From contig JANQQS010000146.1 in NCBI GenBank assembly GCA_028284955.1, positions 1-56,172 on the forward strand: a DNA stretch of 56,172 nt, read 5' to 3'. The notes under the pieces were generated by a model. The model saw only the letters and a list, made by a program, of their open reading frames with translations, was not told the DNA's origin and did no database searches. This document shows positions 16,965 through 25,900 of the stretch, in pieces (position 1 is the first letter of the stretch; each line of letters starts with the position of its first letter). Source of the stretch: Myxococcota bacterium. GTDB taxonomy: Bacteria > Myxococcota_A > Polyangia > Polyangiales > Houyiibacteriaceae. The translations under genes and the position numbers were made by a program.

Positions 16965-18077
16965 ATGGTCCGGCCGCGAGGACTGCCGCTCGGAGCTCTG
17001 ACCGGTGCATTGTCGATCGTCATCGGGGTCGTCGTCATAGGGTGCCGCGGCGGCCTCGAAACCATTCAGAACATCATCAACGTCGAAGACGCCGGACGCG
17101 CTGGTGATTCTGATGTCCAGAGTTCGATCGACGCGTCGCGGGAAGACGGCGGAGTCTCGTTTACGACTCAGTCGGTCGATGGTTCTCTCTATATCGTGGC
17201 TCGTGGTTTCGTGCTCGATGCGCCTCTGCAGCTTAGGGCAGAACGAAAATCGGAGTTCGTAGGGCGGCTTCGCGCGATTGCCTTTCCTGATGCGTCGAGT
17301 TCCTTCGCGCAGGGCATGTACGTCGGTCTAAACGTTCCTCCGGAAATCGCGTTCACGGATATGGCAAGCGACGGCTTGGAAGTCGTGGGTCGCGGAGGCC
17401 CTGATGAGAACATGAGTCAAATCACATTTTCGGATCCGAACAGCGACTACGGCGATTTCCTCTACATTTGCTCGAACTCTCCGGGACCCGGGGACGGGCT
17501 CTTCCGCATGAACCGAGCGGGGGTCGTGGATCAGTGGGGCGGGGCCTTCAACACATGCAATGGCCCGTTTTTTGACCGACAGAAGCTGCTCGGCGACCCG
17601 GGATACGCATCGCCATTCTATGCCGTCGAACAAACCGATGTCCGTCGCTACGCGCCGAACGTATCGTTTCGCGAGCTTACCGAAATCGAAGGCCGAATCA
17701 GTTTCGCGACTGCGTCTGTGGGCGCATTCTCCGGCAAGTTGTGGATGGCCGAATCGCTGTCCACCTCCGAAATGGTGCGCGTTGCCGATCCAGGCACGTC
17801 GCCCGCGGAGGTCATCGAGTCTCGTGAAGATTGGCTTCGCGAGTTCATCGCGTTTCCGTATCATCACGCGTTGGCGTTCGGCGAAGATGGCCCTCTCGGC
17901 GACTATTTGTTCCTCACCACCCACTCCGAGGTGCGCGGCTACGATATCGATGGTGAGCACGTCACAGTCGTCGCGGGCATTGACGAGTCTCGAGCGATCG
18001 CGGTGCAACCCGATAAGTCTGCACTGTGGATTTTGGAGAGCGGTCGGGGTCAGATTCTTCGGCTGAGGGCCGAGTAG
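16965..18077 (+). CDS. Lipoprotein with predicted beta-propeller fold
   Basis: A 370-residue protein. The signal peptide ends VVVIGC (Cys27), followed by an Asp/Ser-rich linker to about residue 65. The rest reads as repeated beta-strand units of the NHL/SMP-30 kind, with phrases such as GDFLYICSN, GDGLFRMNRAGV, GKLWMAESLS, GDYLFLTTHSEVRGYDIDG and ALWILESGRGQILRL recurring about every 40-50 residues. No catalytic motif is evident. It is transcribed divergently from the RES-Xre pair, and no operon partner is obvious, since the next gene begins 105 bp on. Function unknown; ligand binding at the cell surface is a guess from the fold. Confidence 0.7.
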   Translation: MVRPRGLPLGALTGALSIVIGVVVIGCRGGLETIQNIINVEDAGRAGDSDVQSSIDASREDGGVSFTTQSVDGSLYIVARGFVLDAPLQLRAERKSEFVGRLRAIAFPDASSSFAQGMYVGLNVPPEIAFTDMASDGLEVVGRGGPDENMSQITFSDPNSDYGDFLYICSNSPGPGDGLFRMNRAGVVDQWGGAFNTCNGPFFDRQKLLGDPGYASPFYAVEQTDVRRYAPNVSFRELTEIEGRISFATASVGAFSGKLWMAESLSTSEMVRVADPGTSPAEVIESREDWLREFIAFPYHHALAFGEDGPLGDYLFLTTHSEVRGYDIDGEHVTVVAGIDESRAIAVQPDKSALWILESGRGQILRLRAE

Positions 18078-18182
18078 CCGGTTGAAGGAATAGATGTTTG
18101 GCGGCGCGATGTCGGCGTTGTCGACCGATGCCAAATCGACATCTTTTTTTCGAGTTCGGGCGCGCTACGGCATGGTGGCCCC

Positions 18183-20063
18183 ATGAATCAGGGGAAGTTG
18201 TTGCTGACCCGTCGCTTCGCGCCGTTCTTTTGGACGCAGTTTCTGGGCGCGTTCAACGACAACGTATTCAAGAACGCGATGCTCGTGTTTCTCGCGTTTG
18301 GGGCGGCGTCCGCCAAAGCGGCCGATATGCGCGTCAACCTCGCCGCCGGGCTCTTCATTCTTCCCTTCTTTCTATTCTCGGCTACCGCCGGCCAAGCCGC
18401 GGATAAATACGATAAAGCCTCGCTGATTCGCATCGTGAAGGCGCTCGAAGTCGTCATCATGGTGGTTGGCGCTTTCGCATTCGCAGTCGCCAACACGCCA
18501 GCGCTCTACGTCGTGCTCTTTCTGATGGGGTTTCAGTCGAGCGTATTTGGACCCGTGAAATACAGCATTCTTCCCGAGCAGCTTCGACCGGAGGAGCTCG
18601 TTGGCGGAAACGCGTGGGTCGAAACGGGAACCTTCGTCGCTATTTTGGTGGGCACCATTGCCGGCGGAATGTTGATCGCGGAGCGCCCCGCGGGGGTGTA
18701 CTGGCTTGGTGGAGTGGTGATCGTCGTTGCGGCGCTGGGGCTACTCTGCAGTTTGGGCATTCCTCGCGGCAAACCTTCCGCGCCTGAGCTCGCGTTGCGC
18801 CTCAATCCGTGGGGCCCATCGGTCGATTGCGTGCGCATTGCGAAGCGCAATCGCTCGGTGTTTCTCTCGATCCTTGGCATCTCCTGGTTTTGGTGTTTCG
18901 GAGCGATCTTTCTCGCGCAGTTTCCTGGCTATGCGCGAGATGCGCTTCGAGGCGACGAACATGTCGTCACGGCGCTGCTGGCGGCCTTTTCGATCGGCAT
19001 CGGCGCTGGCTCGATGCTCTGCGAACGGCTCAGTGGGGAAAAAATCGAACTCGGCTTAGTTCCGTTGGGGGCGGCTGGGCTCACGATATTCGCGATCGAC
19101 GTCTACTTCGCCACGCCGTCTTCCTCAATGCTTGCCGGCTCGTCGGTTTCGATCGGTCCCGCAGACCTCTTTTCGTCGTGGACCTACGTGCGCGTACTGG
19201 TCGACCTCGCGCTCATTGGGGCATTCGGAGGGGTCTACATCGTGCCGCTCTATGCTCTGGTGCAAAAGCGAAGTGCGCCCGAGTCGCGCTCGCGGGTCAT
19301 CGCCGCCAACAATATTCTGAACGCTCTGTTCATGGTGGCGGCTGCGCTCCTGGCGATTGGCGCCCGGATGCTCGGGTGTTCGGCCGCGGAGCTCTTTCTG
19401 TTCGCCGGAATCGTAAACGCGGCGGTCGCGGTCTACATCTTCACCCTCGTGCCCGAGTTTCTCATGCGCTTCATCGTGTGGATGGTCATGCGCGTGTTGT
19501 ATCGGCTTCGCCAGGAGGGCATGCATCATATTCCCGACGAAGGTCCCGCGACGTTGGTGTGCAACCACGTCAGCTTCGTCGATGCGCTGGTTATCGCCGC
19601 CGCGTGTCGAAGGCCTATTCGCTTCGTGATGTACCACAAGATATTTCGCATTCCGCTTCTCAGTTTCGTGTTTCGTACCGCCAAAGCCATTCCTATCGCG
19701 CCGCGCCACGAAGACGCCGAATTGATGGAACGCGCGTTTGACACCATCGCCGATGCGCTTGCCTCGGGCGATGTGATTGGCATCTTCCCCGAAGGGAAAA
19801 TCACCCACCATGGTGGCCTCAACGAATTTCGAACAGGCATCGAGCGGATTCTGGGCCGAACCCCAGTCCCGGTCACTCCCATGGCGCTACACGGTCTTTG
19901 GGGAAGTTTCTTTAGCCGGAAAGATGCACCCGCGATGACGCGGCCATTTCGGAGAGGCTTCCGCTCCCGAGTGACGCTGAGCTGCGGGCCTCCCGTGTCG
20001 CCCACTGAAGCGACTGCAGAGACGCTTCAGGCACGCGTGCACGAGTTGATGCATAAAAGCTAG
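18183..20063 (+). CDS. LplT-type transporter fused to PlsC acyltransferase
   Basis: A 626-residue fusion. Residues 1-~420 are an MFS transporter whose opening (FFWTQFLGAFNDNVFKNA) is characteristic of lysophospholipid flippase LplT. Residues ~430-626 are a 1-acyl-glycerol-phosphate acyltransferase domain with the catalytic NHVSFVD motif at about 456-462 and FPEGKIT at about 535-541. Together they would bring lysophospholipid across the inner membrane and re-acylate it (phospholipid repair). Many related proteins carry a third domain, an acyl-ACP synthetase; here the protein ends cleanly after PlsC, so acyl chains must be activated elsewhere. It starts 105 bp after the preceding lipoprotein gene, with no clear ribosome site. 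Confidence 0.92.
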   Translation: MNQGKLLLTRRFAPFFWTQFLGAFNDNVFKNAMLVFLAFGAASAKAADMRVNLAAGLFILPFFLFSATAGQAADKYDKASLIRIVKALEVVIMVVGAFAFAVANTPALYVVLFLMGFQSSVFGPVKYSILPEQLRPEELVGGNAWVETGTFVAILVGTIAGGMLIAERPAGVYWLGGVVIVVAALGLLCSLGIPRGKPSAPELALRLNPWGPSVDCVRIAKRNRSVFLSILGISWFWCFGAIFLAQFPGYARDALRGDEHVVTALLAAFSIGIGAGSMLCERLSGEKIELGLVPLGAAGLTIFAIDVYFATPSSSMLAGSSVSIGPADLFSSWTYVRVLVDLALIGAFGGVYIVPLYALVQKRSAPESRSRVIAANNILNALFMVAAALLAIGARMLGCSAAELFLFAGIVNAAVAVYIFTLVPEFLMRFIVWMVMRVLYRLRQEGMHHIPDEGPATLVCNHVSFVDALVIAAACRRPIRFVMYHKIFRIPLLSFVFRTAKAIPIAPRHEDAELMERAFDTIADALASGDVIGIFPEGKITHHGGLNEFRTGIERILGRTPVPVTPMALHGLWGSFFSRKDAPAMTRPFRRGFRSRVTLSCGPPVSPTEATAETLQARVHELMHKS

Positions 20064-20064
20064 C

Positions 20065-20129
20065 GAACGCCACCCCATCAACCTCAGCGGCTTTTTCGGA
20101 TCCATATCGTAAGGACTTAGGTGGCGTTC
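20065..20129. repeat. 10-bp inverted repeat flanking a gene boundary
   Basis: GAACGCCACC (20065-20074) is exactly mirrored by GGTGGCGTTC (20120-20129) across a 45-bp loop. The left arm sits just after the LplT-PlsC stop, and the right arm is the 3' end of the broken minus-strand gene. It could be a long-loop structure or a rearrangement scar. Confidence 0.5.
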
Positions 20130-20847
20130 TGACCGCCAAAGAGGCGTTTCATGAGGTCCTCTGGCAGCAAATCGTGGAGGCGATAGCCGAGCGCGAGCAT
20201 GGTGTTCAAAAAACGAAGGCAGGAGGTGGCTGCACCACTTTGCCTCCCGGCACCGTTCAGAACTACGCCGTCATAGTGATAGACTCGAGAGGCGAGGGGG
20301 CCGCGAGCGCCAGTGGCCAAACCTTGAAGGCAATCTTGGTTCGTCAGGCGAATGCGCGAGGGCAAAGAAGCGTGTGTGAACCACCTGATGGCTTCAAGAA
20401 GCTCACCGAGGTCATGGGGTCATGGTTCGAAGGCTATGGTATTCGGATTGGGGTACGTTTTCCGAACGACCCCGCCCGTACCGCGTCCGAGTGGCAGGTC
20501 AGTACGAGCTGTCACGTTCTCGATTTTGAGTGGTGGAATCTCACCAAGCCCAATAAGGAACAGAACTTCTCGGAGAACAAACTCCGGCTTCCCTACTCCA
20601 AGCTTGAACACGATAAAAAAACCGCGACCGGATGACCCAGGTAGCTTTTCAGGCCGCCTCCGAGGCGAGTGTTTTCGTGAATGCATCGCGGAGAAACACC
20701 GAAGAACTCGCCCACCTGAGAGCGATTCGCCGCAATCTGCACTACGAAATCGGACAAGTGCTGCGCGACATCACCGAGCGGCTGGGCTGGCAATAGACTG
20801 TAGACCATAGCAACGGTCAGCATGGTTGATTGAAGCGCAAGTCGCAT
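20117..20847 (-). pseudogene. Probable broken secreted-protein gene
   Basis: Reading the minus strand from ATG 20847 gives a signal-peptide-like start (MRLALQSTMLTVAMVYSLLP). It continues to about 20640-20686, where the sensible reading moves to another frame (RGFFIVFKLGVGKPEFVLRE). That frame then meets a TGA at 20420-20422 and continues, still in frame, to a stop at 20117. The joined product would be ~243 residues. I recognise no family. A plus-strand open frame (20174-20635, 153 residues) covers part of the same ground, and I cannot exclude it as the real gene. One frameshift plus one in-frame stop suggests decay, or sequencing error. Confidence 0.4.
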
Positions 20848-21061
20848 CCCATAGAGCAGTGGAATTTTGGCCTGAGCGCGAGCGCCTGCGTTCTCCGGGG
20901 GCGATGTTGCCCCCGCTCCATCGATTACATCCGATGGGGCCCCACCCCCTACTGGGCTGCGAACGACTGAGGAAGGCTCCGAGACGTTCTAGCGCCTCGT
21001 TTCGAGAACCGAACGACGTGCTAGGGTTCCGGTGGTCAGGAGCAGGCAGTTGTCATCGGCG

Positions 21062-21625
21062 ATGTTGATGTTTGAGCGATGCGCGATGTGTTTGTGGATG
21101 GCGCTCCTCGGAACGGGGCTCGAGGCTTGTTCTCCGAAGGCTTCGCCGCGAAAAGAGAGCGTCACAAAAGGTACCCGAATACTGCCGGGGCTGAGCCACC
21201 CGAAGCGGGCGCTCTCGGAGGTGAACTGCGTCGTCTATGAGTACTTTCCGCGGGTGAAACACGCGTGGGTGGTGTGGGCCGACTACGACTTGATGTTGGA
21301 GGACTTTCCGGAGTTGCGTTCGCTGGCTGCGTTCCAGAAGGACGAGCCGCGTACGCGATTCGACCCTCGCTGGGACGCGTTCTTCGGAGCATGGAAAGAC
21401 GTGGATGAGTGGTTGCTGGCCAACTTTGCGGTGATGTCGGCAAGGCAGGTGTCTTGGTTTGAGATTGATGTCGAGCTTTCCTCGAGTGGATCGAGGCAGC
21501 CGCTCAGCTCCAACGATGCGGCGCAGAGTGAAGCGATCGGTTTGCTTTCCACCCATATGGAGTCGGCAGGGGTCCTTGACGAGGAGCGTTCGGCTCTGAC
21601 TCAAGATTGTACTTTCACCGTGTAG
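21062..21625 (+). CDS. Small predicted lipoprotein, unknown function
   Basis: About 187 residues. I picked the ATG at 21062 because it gives a short positively charged start and a hydrophobic stretch ending in GLEAC, a plausible lipobox; an in-frame start lies 30 bp upstream. The mature part is acidic and aromatic (VVYEYFPRVKHAWVVWADYDLMLEDFPEL), with no motif I recognise. It precedes two larger lipoprotein genes on the same strand. The next starts 44 bp later behind a strong GGGGAGG site, so the three may form an operon. Function unknown. Confidence 0.65.
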   Translation: MLMFERCAMCLWMALLGTGLEACSPKASPRKESVTKGTRILPGLSHPKRALSEVNCVVYEYFPRVKHAWVVWADYDLMLEDFPELRSLAAFQKDEPRTRFDPRWDAFFGAWKDVDEWLLANFAVMSARQVSWFEIDVELSSSGSRQPLSSNDAAQSEAIGLLSTHMESAGVLDEERSALTQDCTFTV

Positions 21626-21669
21626 GTGTTTGTAGTACGACTTCTGATACGGGCACGGGGAGGTGAGCG

Positions 21670-22944
21670 ATGGGGGCGATTTCGTGTGCGGCGCTATGCG
21701 TTCCGCGCGGCGCGAAGCGGGCGTTTTGGTCCGTGTTGGGCTTGCTTGCGGTCGCGGGGGCGTGTTCCGATAGCGATGGCGAGTCCGCGAATACTGGCGA
21801 GGAAGCGACCGCGTTTCCGACGCCGGATCTATTTCCGCAGCGTAAGCCGGGGGTGTCCGAAGCTGCGCTTCGACCCTGCGCGAGGTCTCGCAGCGGCGCT
21901 GGACCGCAGATTCCGTTTTCGGCGCGTCGCGATCGAGAGCTCTACCTCTTGCTCGGATCCACGCCCGAGCAGCTCGCGTTCGATTACCGAGTGCCATCCC
22001 CCTTTCGAATGGCGTCGGTCGAGCTTCGCTACGATTTTGACCGCACAACGTCGGTAGCTCCATTGATGATCGAAGAAGACTGTCCGGTCGCGCTTCCTTT
22101 TGAAACGGTGCGCCAAGGTTTGCCGGCCGAGGGGGTGTTCACCGCGTCGGTGACCGCACGTGACGCGCTGGGCCAAATGGTTCGCCAGGCGCGAGTATCG
22201 TTTGCTTCGGGGTCGCGAACTCTTCGCCTTGAGTTGCCTGAAGTGCCCGAAGGCGCGGGCGCTGCGTGGGTGATTTTCGAGCCCGCGGAAGGGAAGGGGC
22301 GTATTGCGCTTGGCCCTGCTGAATGGGGCGATACTGTCACCGTGGAGGGGCTTCCTTCGGGAGGCGGAGAAATCGCGGTGGTCGGGTCGCGTCTTATCAC
22401 GCCCGATCGCGAGCAGGGCGCGGCATATGTTCGCGCAGGGTTTGGCGAATCATGGCGCTTCGGGGTGAGCCCTTGGTACGGCGCCATCGTGAGCGCCGCT
22501 GACGGGGAGACTGCCGCCAGCGTTGGCGATAGTCCCGACGCAGGCACAGTCTCGCTGCGCCGCATGAAATCGACCGAAGATGCCGCGGTCTACTTCAACT
22601 ACCTCGCGGCGCGAGAAGAACTCAGCGCCGAGCGACCCTCAGTGCTTACGAGCTTCTCGGGAAATACTCGCGCAGGAAACCAATCGAGCATGTTGCAGGC
22701 GCCCTGCGATGCGAGTGCGATTGCGGTTCATGTGATGGGGTTTGGTCGAGTGACTTCTGGTGAGCTCGAGGCCGGGCCGGGGGAAACGCTGCGGCTCGAA
22801 GTCGACTGCGCGGGAGATGATGAGTTTGTTGCGCCGCTGTCCGTGCGCAGCGTCAACCAGCGGTTGGGGGCGCTCCTGGTTGAGCTTGAGTTCGCCGATT
22901 CGTCGTCGCCGTCTTCTGCTGCGACGGGAGGTTCCGATGCTTGA
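21670..22944 (+). CDS. Predicted lipoprotein with Ig-like/beta-rich body
   Basis: A 424-residue protein starting behind GGGGAGGTGAGCG. The signal ends AVAGAC, so Cys32 is the likely lipid site. An acidic, Thr-rich linker follows. The body is rich in alternating Val/Arg/Ala strands (VTARDALGQMVRQARVSF, AGPGETLRLEVDCAG) and looks all-beta. I recognise no family and see no catalytic motif. Its stop overlaps the start of the next gene by 8 bp (ATGCTTGA), which argues strongly that it is translated together with the large metallopeptidase-like lipoprotein. A role as partner, inhibitor or anchor of that protein is possible but unproven. Confidence 0.75.
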   Translation: MGAISCAALCVPRGAKRAFWSVLGLLAVAGACSDSDGESANTGEEATAFPTPDLFPQRKPGVSEAALRPCARSRSGAGPQIPFSARRDRELYLLLGSTPEQLAFDYRVPSPFRMASVELRYDFDRTTSVAPLMIEEDCPVALPFETVRQGLPAEGVFTASVTARDALGQMVRQARVSFASGSRTLRLELPEVPEGAGAAWVIFEPAEGKGRIALGPAEWGDTVTVEGLPSGGGEIAVVGSRLITPDREQGAAYVRAGFGESWRFGVSPWYGAIVSAADGETAASVGDSPDAGTVSLRRMKSTEDAAVYFNYLAAREELSAERPSVLTSFSGNTRAGNQSSMLQAPCDASAIAVHVMGFGRVTSGELEAGPGETLRLEVDCAGDDEFVAPLSVRSVNQRLGALLVELEFADSSSPSSAATGGSDA

Positions 22945-25900
22945 ATCGACCTCCAAATCGTCGCGTTTTTGGACATGCATGTGGGTTCTCGCGGGCCTTT
23001 TGGGCTGCGATTCAGCTTCGCGCGAGGTGCCAGATACCGTGCTCAATCTCGCGAGCCAGGTGGATGATACGGGATCGCTGCCCGTGCTCGAGCCGGCGCT
23101 TTCGGCCGAGGAGACCACCGCGCTGCGCGAAGCGTTTTCCTGGGATGCGTTCGATGAAGTGGCCGAACGCGATGATCAAGGGCGACCTGCGCTTTTTTAT
23201 ACGCTGCTCTATCTCGAAGAAGAATGGCAGCTCGACTACGTGCGCGTGCTCGGTCTTCACCATTCGTTCGTTCCGCTGTTTGAAGAAGAGCGCGCACGCT
23301 GGGCCGGGCAAGCCGGCGTGTTCTCGCTCGAAGGAGACCGCGAGGGCGTGTTTCTGTTCACGCTCGTTCCCGGCCGTTTCCTCAACCTATTGAGGGAGGC
23401 CCACGCGGCGGGCGAGTCTCCCTTCGGCGCGGTCGTTCTGCGTGCGCCGCCGGAGCCCGAGGCGCGAGCCGCCGGAGGCTCGGTTTCCTACGATTATCTG
23501 GGTGCGCAGGGGTTTGCCTACGGTGGAGCCTTTGTTTCTGCTGATGATGCTGGTTCGGAGGATGAAGGCGACGTAGGCAGCGCCACCGCGATGCTCGTCG
23601 ACACGCCGATTCGCGTCTTACGCGCGGCAGTAAGCCCACTTGAAGACCTCGTCGATGAAGTGCGCGCGTTCTTCGGCGAGATCTCAGCGGCGTTTGACGG
23701 AAAAGCGCGGGTCACCGTGTCGGTGATGCCGCTCAACACGGACAATAGTTTTGGCTTAGGCACCGTGATGCGGCGCGGCTGGGGCCTCAATCCCGGCACG
23801 GGATCGCCCTTCGCGCCGCGGATTGGCGAACCGATGTTTCTTCGGGGCGCCCGTATTCAGTCGCACAAAGGGGCGGCGCTCTTTCGCGGCCAACTCAACG
23901 CAAACGGTCGCGCGACCTTCGAGGTCGCCAAGGGCCGGCAAAACCTCTGCGTGGAGCTCGCCAATGATGCCGCTGAAGTCACGAACTTCCTGAATGCACT
24001 GGTGCTCTGCAACTTCAACGACCCGACCATGCCGGACCTGAATCTCAACATTCAGGAAGACACCATCGTGCGCATGGATGTTCAGGACTACCGCGTCAAC
24101 ATCTTCGCACAGATGCAAGACGGCTATGACTACATGCGCTGGGTCATTGGTCGCGCACCGCGGCAAGTCCGGGTCATCACCGGATTCTTTGCGGACATCA
24201 TCGGCGAAATCAACGGCGGTCGCGCGTTTGCGCCGTGCCTCGGGAACTCCATGGACGTCGGCTCTACGCTGATTCAGCTCTTTCCGATTCTTGGCGTGAT
24301 CCTTCCCGGCGACGTCGATATCGCCTTTCCCTTCGACCAGGGCGTGTCCGCGAATTCCCGCGGCGTCCCGACCCACGAGTACGGCCACTTTGTCTCGTGC
24401 GACTTGATGCACGCCACCAATGCGGCGAAGTGGGCCGAAAACTGGTTCAACGTGGTCATCAACACGCTCGGCGGACCAGGAGCCGACAACGACTCTGCGT
24501 TTGTTCATGAAGCGTTCGCTGATTTCATCACCATGCAGATCGTCGGCGGCGCGAACTACCCGGCCTTGAATGGCTCTCGGGACGGCGGCAACGTCGGCTA
24601 CTGCCCGGTGGACGGCGGCGATGTGCGCGACTGCGCCGAAGACAACGTCGGCGGCCCTTCGGAAGGCATCAGTGGAGTGACGTTCAACTACGGAGTCGCG
24701 CGAGTCGCCACGCTCCTCCAAGATGCCTTTGACGGCGCCCGTACCCCTGAAGGACAGCTCATCGCGCCTCCGCCTGGCGCGGCGTTTCCTTTTGACGGCA
24801 CAAACTTCATTGCCCCTGTGCGGGTCGGCACCAACGCTGCCGACGAAGAGGTCGTGCTTCCCGGTCCGGCGATGCGCGATTTCTTTCGGCGCTTGTTCGA
24901 CCACGTGTCCACCATGAACGAGCGCAACTTCAACAACGCGCTCGCGCGCACCGCGCTTCAGTATGGACACAGCGAAGAGCAAGTCTGTGAAATGTTCTCG
25001 CTGCACGCAGGTGTGGCCGGTGTCCCAGGCATTCCCGGTACCGCGGACTATATGGATTGCCGCGATATGGTCGACGAAGATGCGCTCAGCACGGTCGACC
25101 TCGAACCTTCCGCGCCCGAGGGCGTTCGCGTGATCCGCGACCGCGCCGATCCGTCGATGGTGACCATCGAGTGGACCGATCTATCTCTCGTGGCGACAGG
25201 GTTCGAATTTGAGCTCACGGGCGAAGACGGAACCGATCGCAGCCAGTCGCTTCCCTACGCACGGTCTCAAATGGTGATGGAGAGCGGCCTTTCTGGAGAC
25301 ACCGAATACACCGCGACCGTCACCAGCGTAAACGAATCGCAATCCGCATCTACGACCACGACCTTTGTCACCTTCGCGTTTCCCCCAACGAATGTGATGG
25401 CATCGCCGGGCCCAGGGTCGGCGGCGCTCAGCTGGACGCCTCCTGAACGCGCCAGCGGCTACGAAATCTCTCGTGCCGAGCCGGACGAGGCGGTGCTCTT
25501 CAGCACGACAGACCCATCTGCCGAAGTACGCGGTCTGAGCGACGCCGTCGACTATCGTTTCGGGGTTGCCTCGCTCAATCGGCTCGGCGAACCGGGCGAG
25601 AGAGTGCTCACTTCGCGCGTTCGTCCGGAGACGCCCGCCGTGTTTTACGTCGCGCCAGGTGGTTCGGATAGTAACCCCATGGCGGGAACGCTGGGCGTGC
25701 CCTTCGCGACCATTTCCGCGGCAGTGGCGGCGGCCAATGCGCGCGACGCCGATGCGGTGTGGGTACTCGAAGGCGCCTACACCGAAACCGCGGCCATCCG
25801 CATCACCACCGACCTCGACATCATCGGCGGGTTTGCGCGCGGAACCGACGGCTCATTTATCCCGGGAACGGGAACCACCACCGTCTCGCTCACCGGCACC

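Noticed and set aside
23756-25006. 416-residue open frame on the minus strand inside the metallopeptidase gene
   Set aside because: It lies antisense to a well-supported domain gene, has Arg/His/Val-rich low-information sequence and no motif. Long shadow frames are expected in this GC-rich DNA.
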